A stretch of DNA of 64,000 bases, from assembly GCA_910589105.1 (NCBI GenBank), contig CAJUST010000002.1, positions 154,970 to 218,969 of the forward strand, written 5' to 3'. Under the pieces are notes generated by a model. The model had not been told where the DNA came from and did not search any database. It was given only the letters and a program-made list of their open reading frames with translations. Shown one piece after another: positions 30,230 through 37,078 of this stretch; position 1 is the stretch's first letter; each line of letters opens with the position of its first letter. The translations under genes were made by a program, and so were the position numbers. The stretch is from an uncultured Lachnospiraceae bacterium (GTDB lineage: Bacteria; Bacillota; Clostridia; Lachnospirales; Lachnospiraceae).

Positions 30230-32372
30230 TAAAATTTCCAAACGCCAGATGTTCCGCCTTCTGACATATGATTTGATGGGCATTGGGACGCTTTTGCTTC
30301 CTGCCGCGCTTGCAAAAGCGACAGAACGGAATGGGATGCTGTCCATTCTTACGGGCATAGCCGCGGGCTTGGGGTATTGTATGATAATCGGGTGGCAGGT
30401 TTCTCTGATGGAAGAAGGAGAGAGTTACCCGAAGTATTTAAAACGCTGTTTTGGAAAAGTGTTAGGCGCGGCGCTTCTTTTCTTTTATGTGTTGTATTAT
30501 TTGTGTCTGGGAGGCTATACGTCTTATATTTTCGGCCATTTAATGGTGACAGATTTATTAAAAGAACAGTCCTTTTACTGGATTACGGCAGGGATACTTT
30601 TTCTTTGCGTGTATGGAATTTTGCAGGGGATTGAGGGAAGGGCCAGAATCTATGAAATCTTGTTTTGGTTTTTAATGGCGCCGCTTTTTCTTATGCTGTT
30701 TTTTGCGGCAAGGGATATTGAACTGCCGCGTTTATTTCCGTTGTTTACGAATGACGCAAATGAGATTTTAACAGGAAGTTATTTTTGTTTTGAGATGTTT
30801 TCCCTGACAGGCGTCGCTTTGTACCTTGTTCCGTTTGCCAAGAAAAAAGAGTCTATCCGCGGAGCCTGTGTAGGGGCTGTTTTATTCAGCGGCGCAGTTT
30901 TATTTGCCCTGTTTGTGGTTTTGCAGGGCATGTTTGGGACTTCCTCGATGGAAGCGTTGGAATATCCAGCTGTGACGCTGATGAGCATGATTCAGATTCC
31001 GGGCGGGTTTTTACAGCGTCAGGATGCGCTTATGGTGGCAATTTGGTTTTTTACCGTTTTTGCGTTATTAAGCAGCAGCATGTTTTACACAGCGGAAAAT
31101 CTGAAGGAATTTTCTTCAGGAAAAAAGGAGAAATGGTGGATTGCTTTTGCGGCTTTTGCATTTTTCGGGATTGCAGTGTTTAGTTACCGTTCCGCAGATT
31201 TTACAAAAATACTCAATCGGTTATTTTTATACGCAGGGACGCCGCTTGCCGTTTTGATTCCTTTGTTTGCGGGCGTGGCGCAAAAACTGAAAGGGAAGGG
31301 GAAACATGCTGCGCTTGCATCTGTGCTGTTAGGGATTACGCTGTTGTTTTCCGGATGCAGTACGATGGAGCTTGAGAACCGGATTTTTCCGCTGGCAATG
31401 GGCTTAGATAAGCAAGAGGATTCCTGCCGGATTAGTTTTAAATTTCAGGATTTGTCAAAAGTGGCAGATGAAAATGCCGAAAGTTCAAGCAAAACAGATT
31501 TTTATATACAGGACAAAGACTTTTTCACGGGTGTGTCAAAGTATGCGAACAATACCAATAAAATTATGGATTATAACCATTTAAAGGCGCTTGTATTATC
31601 AAAAGAGTTTGTGGAAGATTTGCCGGCGCTCAAAACCTTTTTAGAGATTTGCGGAAAAGAGGATTTAATTGCGAGAAATACGCTTATCTTTATGTCGGAA
31701 AATGCGGCGGAAATTTTGGCGCTGGACGAAAACTTAGATACGGCGGTAGGCAGTTATTTAGAAGAAATGATGGAGAGCAGGGAAGATTACAAATTAAAAA
31801 CGGCTGTGACGCTTGGGGACTTATACAACGAAGCGGCAAATAAAGAACAGCTTCTTCTTATTCCAGTTCTTGCAGAATCCGGCGGGCTTCCGGTTATCCG
31901 CAATTACTATGCGTTTTCTTATGGAGAGCCAAAAGGGGAAATTGGCGTTTCAGAGGCGGTGTTATCTTATCTTTGTCAGGGGAGCATTAAAAAACTGGCA
32001 TTCTCTTTAGAAGACAAAACCCCTGTTTCAATTAACCGCATCCGCACGAAAGAGGATTTTTTGGGAAAAGAAAAATTGTTGTATTGCAATAAAATCCGTT
32101 TGGAAGCGGTCGTAGAACAGGATATGGACACAGGAAGCGGCGGGGGCGATAAAATCAAACGGCAGTTAGAAGAACTCTTTTTAACGGAATTGAACGAGAG
32201 CGCGAGAAGGCTTTTGAATGCGCCAAAGATTGATTTGACAAACAGTTTTTATAAGCTTGGAATGTATGACAGGGAAAAATATGAAATGTACCAGTCGGAT
32301 ACGCAGGCTTTTCTGGATAAACTGCAATTCCAATTTGAAGTGGAAGTAATTTTGGTAAATGAAAGAGGATAG
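30213..32372 (+). CDS. Fused GerB permease - GerC lipoprotein germination subunit
   Basis: A 719-residue protein joining two subunits that are usually separate. Residues 1 to about 365 are an endospore germination permease (GerAB, APC fold) with some ten membrane segments, beginning RQMFRLLTYDLMGIGTLLLPAALAKATERNG (core LLLPAA). From about residue 368 comes LASVLLGITLLFSGC with a lipobox LFSGC at Cys382, followed by a typical Ger(x)C domain: the N-terminal ENRIFPLAMGLD, then DYNHLKALVLSKEF, and the C-terminal FYKLGMYDREKYE and FEVEVILV. No frameshift or stop interrupts the join. The former signal peptide either serves as an 11th membrane helix or is cut by signal peptidase II. ATG 30213 overlaps gerA. 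Confidence 0.9.
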   Translation: MFSKNNKISKRQMFRLLTYDLMGIGTLLLPAALAKATERNGMLSILTGIAAGLGYCMIIGWQVSLMEEGESYPKYLKRCFGKVLGAALLFFYVLYYLCLGGYTSYIFGHLMVTDLLKEQSFYWITAGILFLCVYGILQGIEGRARIYEILFWFLMAPLFLMLFFAARDIELPRLFPLFTNDANEILTGSYFCFEMFSLTGVALYLVPFAKKKESIRGACVGAVLFSGAVLFALFVVLQGMFGTSSMEALEYPAVTLMSMIQIPGGFLQRQDALMVAIWFFTVFALLSSSMFYTAENLKEFSSGKKEKWWIAFAAFAFFGIAVFSYRSADFTKILNRLFLYAGTPLAVLIPLFAGVAQKLKGKGKHAALASVLLGITLLFSGCSTMELENRIFPLAMGLDKQEDSCRISFKFQDLSKVADENAESSSKTDFYIQDKDFFTGVSKYANNTNKIMDYNHLKALVLSKEFVEDLPALKTFLEICGKEDLIARNTLIFMSENAAEILALDENLDTAVGSYLEEMMESREDYKLKTAVTLGDLYNEAANKEQLLLIPVLAESGGLPVIRNYYAFSYGEPKGEIGVSEAVLSYLCQGSIKKLAFSLEDKTPVSINRIRTKEDFLGKEKLLYCNKIRLEAVVEQDMDTGSGGGDKIKRQLEELFLTELNESARRLLNAPKIDLTNSFYKLGMYDREKYEMYQSDTQAFLDKLQFQFEVEVILVNERG

Positions 32373-32375
32373 TTG

Positions 32376-32404
32376 GTATAAAGATCCAAAATGTGGAAAG
32401 AATC
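32376..32404 (+). promoter_or_regulatory. Possible sigma-F type promoter of spoIIR
   Basis: GTATA (32376-32380), 14 bases, then GGAAAGAATC (32395-32404), resembling the forespore sigma-F pattern GYATA and GGnnAnAnT. spoIIR is a sigma-F gene in Bacillus. The spacer is a base or two short, so this is moderate evidence. Confidence 0.5.
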
Positions 32405-32424
32405 TTCTTATCAGCGATAAGAAG
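32404..32424 (+). repeat. Perfect 9-bp stem-loop at the predicted 5' end of spoIIR mRNA
   Basis: CTTCTTATC (32404-32412), loop agc, GATAAGAAG (32416-32424). No T-run follows, so it is not an ordinary terminator. It ends just before the ribosome site gggagcagg. Confidence 0.6.
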
Positions 32425-32435
32425 GGAGCAGGATT

Positions 32436-33056
32436 ATGAAAAAAATGAAACGGGCATTGGCAGGGATTTTAACAGTCGCAGTTTTGGCAGGGGCGTATCA
32501 ATACCGCATCCATAGGCTTCAGGATAGCCTTTCACAGCAGGTTTTGCGGTTTCATGTGATTGCAAACAGCAATACAAAAGAGGATCAGGCGTTAAAATTA
32601 AAAGTCAGGGACGGAATCGGAGCCTATTTAAAAGAAAAACTATCTGGCGTAGACGGTTTAAAAGAATGTGAAATAGCCGTTACAGAGGAGTTAGGGCAGA
32701 TCGAACAATGCGCCAGACAAATTATTGCGGCAGAGGGATATGAGTATTCAGTTGATGCAAAGGTGAAAACAGCGGACTTTCCAAAAAAAACATATGGGGC
32801 ATTCACGTTCCCAAAAGGAAAGTACCGCGCGTTAAATGTCGTAATCGGGGACGGAGCAGGAGAAAACTGGTGGTGCGTTATGTATCCGAATTTGTGTTTT
32901 TCCGGGAGCGTCTATGAAGTCATAGATGAAAATTCCAAGGAAGAACTCCGCGCGGTTTTGACAGAAGACGAATATGAAGAAATTATGGCAGAGGGAACGA
33001 TAAAAGTGAAATTTAAGTATCTGGATGCGTTTATGCGGATATTTCGGAAAGGATAA
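32436..33056 (+). CDS. spoIIR: Stage II sporulation protein R
   Basis: A 206-residue secreted signal made in the forespore; it triggers SpoIIGA to cleave pro-sigma-E in the mother cell. It begins with a hydrophobic export segment (ALAGILTVAVLAGAYQY, residues 7-23) and carries the family core LRFHVIANSNTKEDQALKLK and, near residue 145, GENWWCVMYPNLCF. The usual family length is about 200-250. ATG 32436 follows gggagcagg. It is preceded by a sigma-F-like promoter and a stem-loop, and the FAD oxidoreductase gene starts only four bases after it, so that gene is likely read on the same message as well as from elsewhere. Confidence 0.93.
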   Translation: MKKMKRALAGILTVAVLAGAYQYRIHRLQDSLSQQVLRFHVIANSNTKEDQALKLKVRDGIGAYLKEKLSGVDGLKECEIAVTEELGQIEQCARQIIAAEGYEYSVDAKVKTADFPKKTYGAFTFPKGKYRALNVVIGDGAGENWWCVMYPNLCFSGSVYEVIDENSKEELRAVLTEDEYEEIMAEGTIKVKFKYLDAFMRIFRKG

Positions 33057-33059
33057 TAT

Positions 33060-34358
33060 ATGACATCTATTTGGATGGGAGGCGTGGATATGCCGCATTT
33101 TCCGTCATTGCAGAAGGATATAAAGACAGACGTCCTGATTATTGGCGGAGGAATGGCAGGGATTTTATGCGCGTATTTTTTGAAGGAACAGGGCGTAGAC
33201 TATACGCTTGTAGAAGGAAGGCGGATTTGTTCTGGCGTGACGAAAGACACGACAGCGAAAATCACGGCGCAGCATGGGCTGATCTATCACAAACTATTGC
33301 AATCTGCCGGATATGAGAAGGCAAAAAAATATCTGGATATAAATCAAACGGCAGTCCGGAAATATAAGCAGCTCTGCCAGAAAGCGGATTGTGAGTATGA
33401 AGAAAAAACGTCGTATGTCTATGCCATGGAAGACAGGAAAAAATTAGAAGATGAAATGAAAGCCCTTCTTAGGCTTGGCTGTCCTGCATATCTGCAAGAG
33501 CCGAAACGGCTGCCGTTTCAAACAGCGGGAGCTGTCTGCATGGAACATCAGGCGCAGTTCCACCCTTTAAAGTTTGCCGCGCAGATTGCGGCAGGGCTTA
33601 AGATTTACGAAAATACGTTTGTCAGGGAATTTCGGGAACACGCCGCAGTGACAGATCAGGGCGTGATTACGTTTCAAAAAGCGATTTTCGCTACGCATTT
33701 CCCAATTATAAATAAACATGGATTTTACTTTTTAAAAATGTACCAGCAGCGTTCTTATGTAATTGCGTTAGCAGACGCCGAAAACGTCGATGGATTGTAT
33801 ATTGATGAAGCGAAAGGCGGTTTTTCTTTTCGGAATTATAAAAATTTTCTTTTGATTGGCGGCGGGGAGCACAGGACGGGAAAGTGTGGCGGCAAGTGGG
33901 AAAAACTGCGTGAATTTGCGGCAAAGCATTATCCGGAACGGGACATTAAGTATACATGGGCGACGCAGGATTGCATGACGTTAGACGACATTCCCTACAT
34001 TGGCAGATATGCAAAACATTTGCCATATTGTTTTGTGGCGACAGGATTTCGGAAATGGGGCATGACTTCTTCGATGGTTTCGGCTATGATTTTAACGGAC
34101 TTGGCAATGGGGCAGGAGAATCCTTACAGTGAAGTGTTTTTGCCTTCCCGCGGCATAGTAAAAAAACAACTTTTGGTCAATGGCTGGGAAGCGGTTTCAA
34201 ATCTTTTGGCTCCTTCGAAAAAAAGATGCCCGCATTTGGGATGCCGCCTGAAATGGAATGGCGCGGAGGAAAGCTGGGACTGCGCCTGCCATGGATCGCG
34301 GTTTGATGAAAAGGGGAAATTGCTGGATAATCCGGCGAATGGCGATTTAAAGCATTAA
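33060..34358 (+). CDS. FAD-dependent oxidoreductase with C-terminal Rieske 2Fe-2S domain
   Basis: A 432-residue flavoprotein. The dinucleotide-binding motif is VLIIGGGMAGILCAYFL (residues 23-39); GVTKDTTAKITAQHGLIY is the DAO-family segment that follows; LLIGGGEHRTGK and DDIPYIGRY belong to the FAD fold. The last ~60 residues form a short Rieske domain with ligands CPHLGC and CACHGSRF (Cys-His pairs 16-17 residues apart). Substrate and partner are unknown; such proteins are common in gut Firmicutes. The N-terminus TSIW...PHFPSL fits homologues I recall, so I keep ATG 33060 (aaggata upstream), although ATG 33090 has ggagg. The stop codon overlaps the left arm of a 19-bp inverted repeat. Confidence 0.88.
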   Translation: MTSIWMGGVDMPHFPSLQKDIKTDVLIIGGGMAGILCAYFLKEQGVDYTLVEGRRICSGVTKDTTAKITAQHGLIYHKLLQSAGYEKAKKYLDINQTAVRKYKQLCQKADCEYEEKTSYVYAMEDRKKLEDEMKALLRLGCPAYLQEPKRLPFQTAGAVCMEHQAQFHPLKFAAQIAAGLKIYENTFVREFREHAAVTDQGVITFQKAIFATHFPIINKHGFYFLKMYQQRSYVIALADAENVDGLYIDEAKGGFSFRNYKNFLLIGGGEHRTGKCGGKWEKLREFAAKHYPERDIKYTWATQDCMTLDDIPYIGRYAKHLPYCFVATGFRKWGMTSSMVSAMILTDLAMGQENPYSEVFLPSRGIVKKQLLVNGWEAVSNLLAPSKKRCPHLGCRLKWNGAEESWDCACHGSRFDEKGKLLDNPANGDLKH

Positions 34359-34375
34359 GATCAATTTGCCGTGGC
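34357..34375 (+). repeat. Left arm of a perfect 19-bp inverted repeat bracketing the Big_2 gene
   Basis: aagatcaatttgccgtggc, matched exactly as its reverse complement at 35425-35443. The arm starts within the stop codon of the FAD/Rieske gene and ends 19 bases before the stop codon of the Big_2 gene. It forms no local hairpin. Confidence 0.9.
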
Positions 34376-34394
34376 TTATTGGGCTATGTTTCGT

Positions 34395-35396
34395 TTATTT
34401 TACAAATACGGTTAGACGCTCTTTTGTTCCGTCTTCTTTGGCATAGATAAACGCCTTTCCAACGGCTTTTGCATAAATGACGCCATTTTCGTCCACAGTG
34501 GCGACAGATGTGTTTGAGCTGGAATAAACGGGTTTATTTTTGGAAGAAACAGTGGCCTTGGCGCGGTATTTTTCTTTGACGTTTAAGGTCACGCTTTCTT
34601 TTTCAAATGTAATGACTGGTTTTTTTACTGTGATTTCGCAGGTTTTAAAGACTCCGTCGATTGTGACGGTAATGACGGCCGTCCCATTTTTGACGGCGGT
34701 GACAGTTCCGTTGTCATCTACGGTGGCAACGCTTTTTTTATTGCTTTTCCATTTTGGCGCAGTTTTGGACGTAGAGGTAACGGAAAGATGGACGCGTTCC
34801 TTACGGAATAGTTTCACAGATGTTTTGTTTAAAGAGACAGACGGTTTTTTTACGGTCACTTTGCATGTGGCGGAAGTTTTGTCTGCCGTTGCCGTAATTG
34901 TGGCGGTTCCCGGTTTTTTGGCAAGGATAACGCCGTTTTCGTCTATGGATGCGACGCCGGATTTGCTGGACTTAAATTTCACCGGATGCCCAGTGGAAAC
35001 AGCGGCTTTTAAAAGTTTGCTTTCCCCGTTTTCCAGCGTAATTTTTGTATCGCTTAACCGGACTGTTGTTTTTTTGACGGTCACTTTACAGCTTGCTTCC
35101 CCGTTTTTGATTTTGGCTCGTATAACGGCGGTTCCGGCTTTTTTTGCGGTAATTTTGCCATAAGCGCTGACAGAGGCTACCGAAGGGACACTGGAAGAAA
35201 AGCTGGGCTTTTTGCCCGTTGAGGTGACAGCGATTAAATAAACCTCGTCCCCAATGGCAAGGGTTTTAGAATATGCGTTTAACACGACAAATTCATAGCC
35301 GTTTGCGGCATATAAGTTGTTTGGGGTGGAAAGAAACAGCATGGAAACCATGCAGAACACAGCGATGGCTGTTGTTAAGAATTTTTTATGTGGCAT
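34395..35396 (-). CDS. Secreted protein of four Big_2 (bacterial Ig-like) domains
   Basis: A 333-residue exported protein. A signal peptide (MPHKKFLTTAIAVFC..., hydrophobic to about residue 25, cleavage near LYAA) is followed by four Ig-like Big_2 repeats of about 75 residues, each ending in a version of SVASVDENGVITAKKxGTAxITA and CKVTVKK: for example SKSGVASIDENGVILAKKPG and NKKSVATVDDNGTVTAVKNG. There is no LPxTG, SLH or binding module, so it is released or held by unknown means. ATG 35396 (minus strand) follows aaaggagg at six bases. The whole gene, with its ribosome site, lies between the arms of a 19-bp inverted repeat, and its promoter lies just outside. Confidence 0.88.
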   Translation of the reverse strand: MPHKKFLTTAIAVFCMVSMLFLSTPNNLYAANGYEFVVLNAYSKTLAIGDEVYLIAVTSTGKKPSFSSSVPSVASVSAYGKITAKKAGTAVIRAKIKNGEASCKVTVKKTTVRLSDTKITLENGESKLLKAAVSTGHPVKFKSSKSGVASIDENGVILAKKPGTATITATADKTSATCKVTVKKPSVSLNKTSVKLFRKERVHLSVTSTSKTAPKWKSNKKSVATVDDNGTVTAVKNGTAVITVTIDGVFKTCEITVKKPVITFEKESVTLNVKEKYRAKATVSSKNKPVYSSSNTSVATVDENGVIYAKAVGKAFIYAKEDGTKERLTVFVK

Positions 35397-35424
35397 AGAC
35401 TTCCTCCTTTTGGATTTTTGGCAT

Positions 35425-35443
35425 GCCACGGCAAATTGATCTT
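35425..35443 (-). repeat. Right arm of the 19-bp inverted repeat, in the 5' leader of the Big_2 gene
   Basis: gccacggcaaattgatctt, exact reverse complement of 34357-34375. It lies between the -10 box (35448-35453) and the ribosome site, at the predicted transcription start. A 10-bp palindrome tggcatgcca (35419-35428) overlaps its inner edge. Confidence 0.9.
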
Positions 35444-35447
35444 TTCT

Positions 35448-35476
35448 ATCTTATCATAAAAAAAATAAATTGTAAA
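35448..35476 (-). promoter_or_regulatory. Promoter reading into the Big_2 gene from outside the inverted repeat
   Basis: On the minus strand TTTACA (35471-35476), 17 bases, TAAGAT (35448-35453). It faces the enclosed segment and would stay in place if the segment were inverted. Confidence 0.6.
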
Positions 35477-35512
35477 CCCATATTTCATCTCTGTTAAGAA
35501 ATGTTTAAAAAC

Positions 35513-35541
35513 TTGTAAATTCTAAGATTCTATCATATAAT
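35513..35541 (+). promoter_or_regulatory. Sigma-A type promoter of murE
   Basis: TTGTAA (35513-35518), 17 bases, TATAAT (35536-35541). Start near 35548, leader about 44 bases. It is back to back with the promoter of the Big_2 gene. Confidence 0.75.
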
Positions 35542-35591
35542 AGTACAGTGCAGCTTTAAGATCTTCTGTTTTTTGAAAAGAGAGGTACAGA

Positions 35592-37064
35592 ATGAAACAA
35601 TTAAAACAACTGCTAGAGCGCATGGACTATATATGTATTCAAGGGGATTTGAATCAGGAAATTTCAGACCTTGTCTATGATTCCAGAAAAATCACAAAAA
35701 ACTCCCTTTTCGTATGTATCAAAGGAACAGTGGCAGACGGGCATACATTTGTGGCAGACGCGGTCAAACTGGGAGCCTCTGTCCTTGTCGTGTCTGAACC
35801 GGTGGACGCGCCGGATGCGGTTACAGTGATAAAGACAAAGGATACCCGTTATGCTTTGGCGCTTTTGTCCGCCGCATATTTCGACTATCCGGCAAAACAG
35901 TTGAAAGTAATCGGCATAACCGGGACAAAGGGCAAGACTACGACGGCTTATATGGTAAAATCCATACTTGAGGGAGCCGGATATAAAACAGGGTTAATCG
36001 GCACGATTGAAACCATTATCGGGGAGGAAACAATTCCGTCTGCAAACACTACGCCCGAGTCTTATCTGATTCAGAGTTATTTCCGTAAAATGGCGGATTG
36101 TTCCTGTGAATGCTGTGTGATGGAAGTTTCCTCTCAGGGGCTTATGATGCATAGGACTGCGGGGTTTTTGTTTGAAATTGGGATTTTCACGAATATTGAG
36201 CCGGATCACATCGGCCCGAATGAACATGCCTCTTTTGAAGAATATCTGGAATGTAAAAGCAGGCTCTTTCGCCAATGCAGGATAGGCATTTTAAATGCAG
36301 ACGATGCCCATTTCAGAGATCTGTTAAAACGCCACACTTGCGAAGTGGAAACGTTTGGCTTTTCAGAACACGCTGATTTGCGGGCGGAAAATGTAAAGCT
36401 TTTGCAGAAAGCGGGCAGCCTTGGCGTGTCCTACCATATTTCCGGCAAGCTGGATTTTGATGTGGAAATTAACGTCCCCGGTAAATTCAGCGTATACAAT
36501 TCCCTGACTGCGATAGCGGTATGCCGTCATTTTGGCATAGGCGCCGGCATTATGAAGCAGGCATTGCGTCAGGCGAAGACAAAGGGCAGGATAGAAATGG
36601 TAAAAGTATCCGATGCATTTACGCTGATGATAGACTATGCCCATAATGCAATGAGCTTAAAAAGTCTGTTATCGACCATAAGGGAATATGAACCGAAACG
36701 TTTAGTCTGTCTCTTTGGCTGTGGCGGCAACCGCGCGAGGGCAAGGCGTTTTGAGATGGGGGAAGCATCGGGGGAGCTTTCGGATCTTACGATTATTACT
36801 TCGGATAATCCGAGATTTGAAGATCCGCAGGCGATTATCGAAGATATTAAAACGGGGATTTTGAAAACAAACGGCGCGTATATAGAAATAATTGACAGGA
36901 AAGAAGCGATCCGTTATGCAATTACGCATGGCGAGCCAGGCGATGTAATCGTGTTAGCGGGAAAAGGCCATGAAGATTATCAAGAGATCAAAGGGAAAAA
37001 ATATCCCATGGACGAACGCATCTTGATTGCGGAAATTTTAAAAGAGGAACGGATAAAGGAGTAA
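35592..37064 (+). CDS. murE: UDP-MurNAc-tripeptide synthetase, MurE type
   Basis: A 490-residue Mur ligase adding the third amino acid to UDP-MurNAc-L-Ala-D-Glu with ATP. The three domains are the N-terminal UDP-binding part (DLVYDSRKITKNSLFVCIKG), the ATPase with GITGTKGKTTTAYM and VMEVSSQGLMMHR, and the C-terminal ligase domain with the TSDNPRFEDP motif; DNPR selects meso-diaminopimelate, in keeping with lysA in this genome. The segment after IFTNIEPDHIGPNEH differs from the usual DHLDxHG, a variant seen in some Clostridia where a second MurE-like gene exists. ATG 35592 follows agaggtac. priA follows 14 bases later, so a long housekeeping operon begins here. Confidence 0.92.
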   Translation: MKQLKQLLERMDYICIQGDLNQEISDLVYDSRKITKNSLFVCIKGTVADGHTFVADAVKLGASVLVVSEPVDAPDAVTVIKTKDTRYALALLSAAYFDYPAKQLKVIGITGTKGKTTTAYMVKSILEGAGYKTGLIGTIETIIGEETIPSANTTPESYLIQSYFRKMADCSCECCVMEVSSQGLMMHRTAGFLFEIGIFTNIEPDHIGPNEHASFEEYLECKSRLFRQCRIGILNADDAHFRDLLKRHTCEVETFGFSEHADLRAENVKLLQKAGSLGVSYHISGKLDFDVEINVPGKFSVYNSLTAIAVCRHFGIGAGIMKQALRQAKTKGRIEMVKVSDAFTLMIDYAHNAMSLKSLLSTIREYEPKRLVCLFGCGGNRARARRFEMGEASGELSDLTIITSDNPRFEDPQAIIEDIKTGILKTNGAYIEIIDRKEAIRYAITHGEPGDVIVLAGKGHEDYQEIKGKKYPMDERILIAEILKEERIKE

Positions 37065-37078
37065 CGGCAGGTGATAGC

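Noticed and set aside
34395-35396. The Big_2 gene as part of a transposon with terminal inverted repeats
   Set aside because: No transposase is encoded between the arms and no target-site duplication flanks them, so an invertible or other two-site arrangement fits better.
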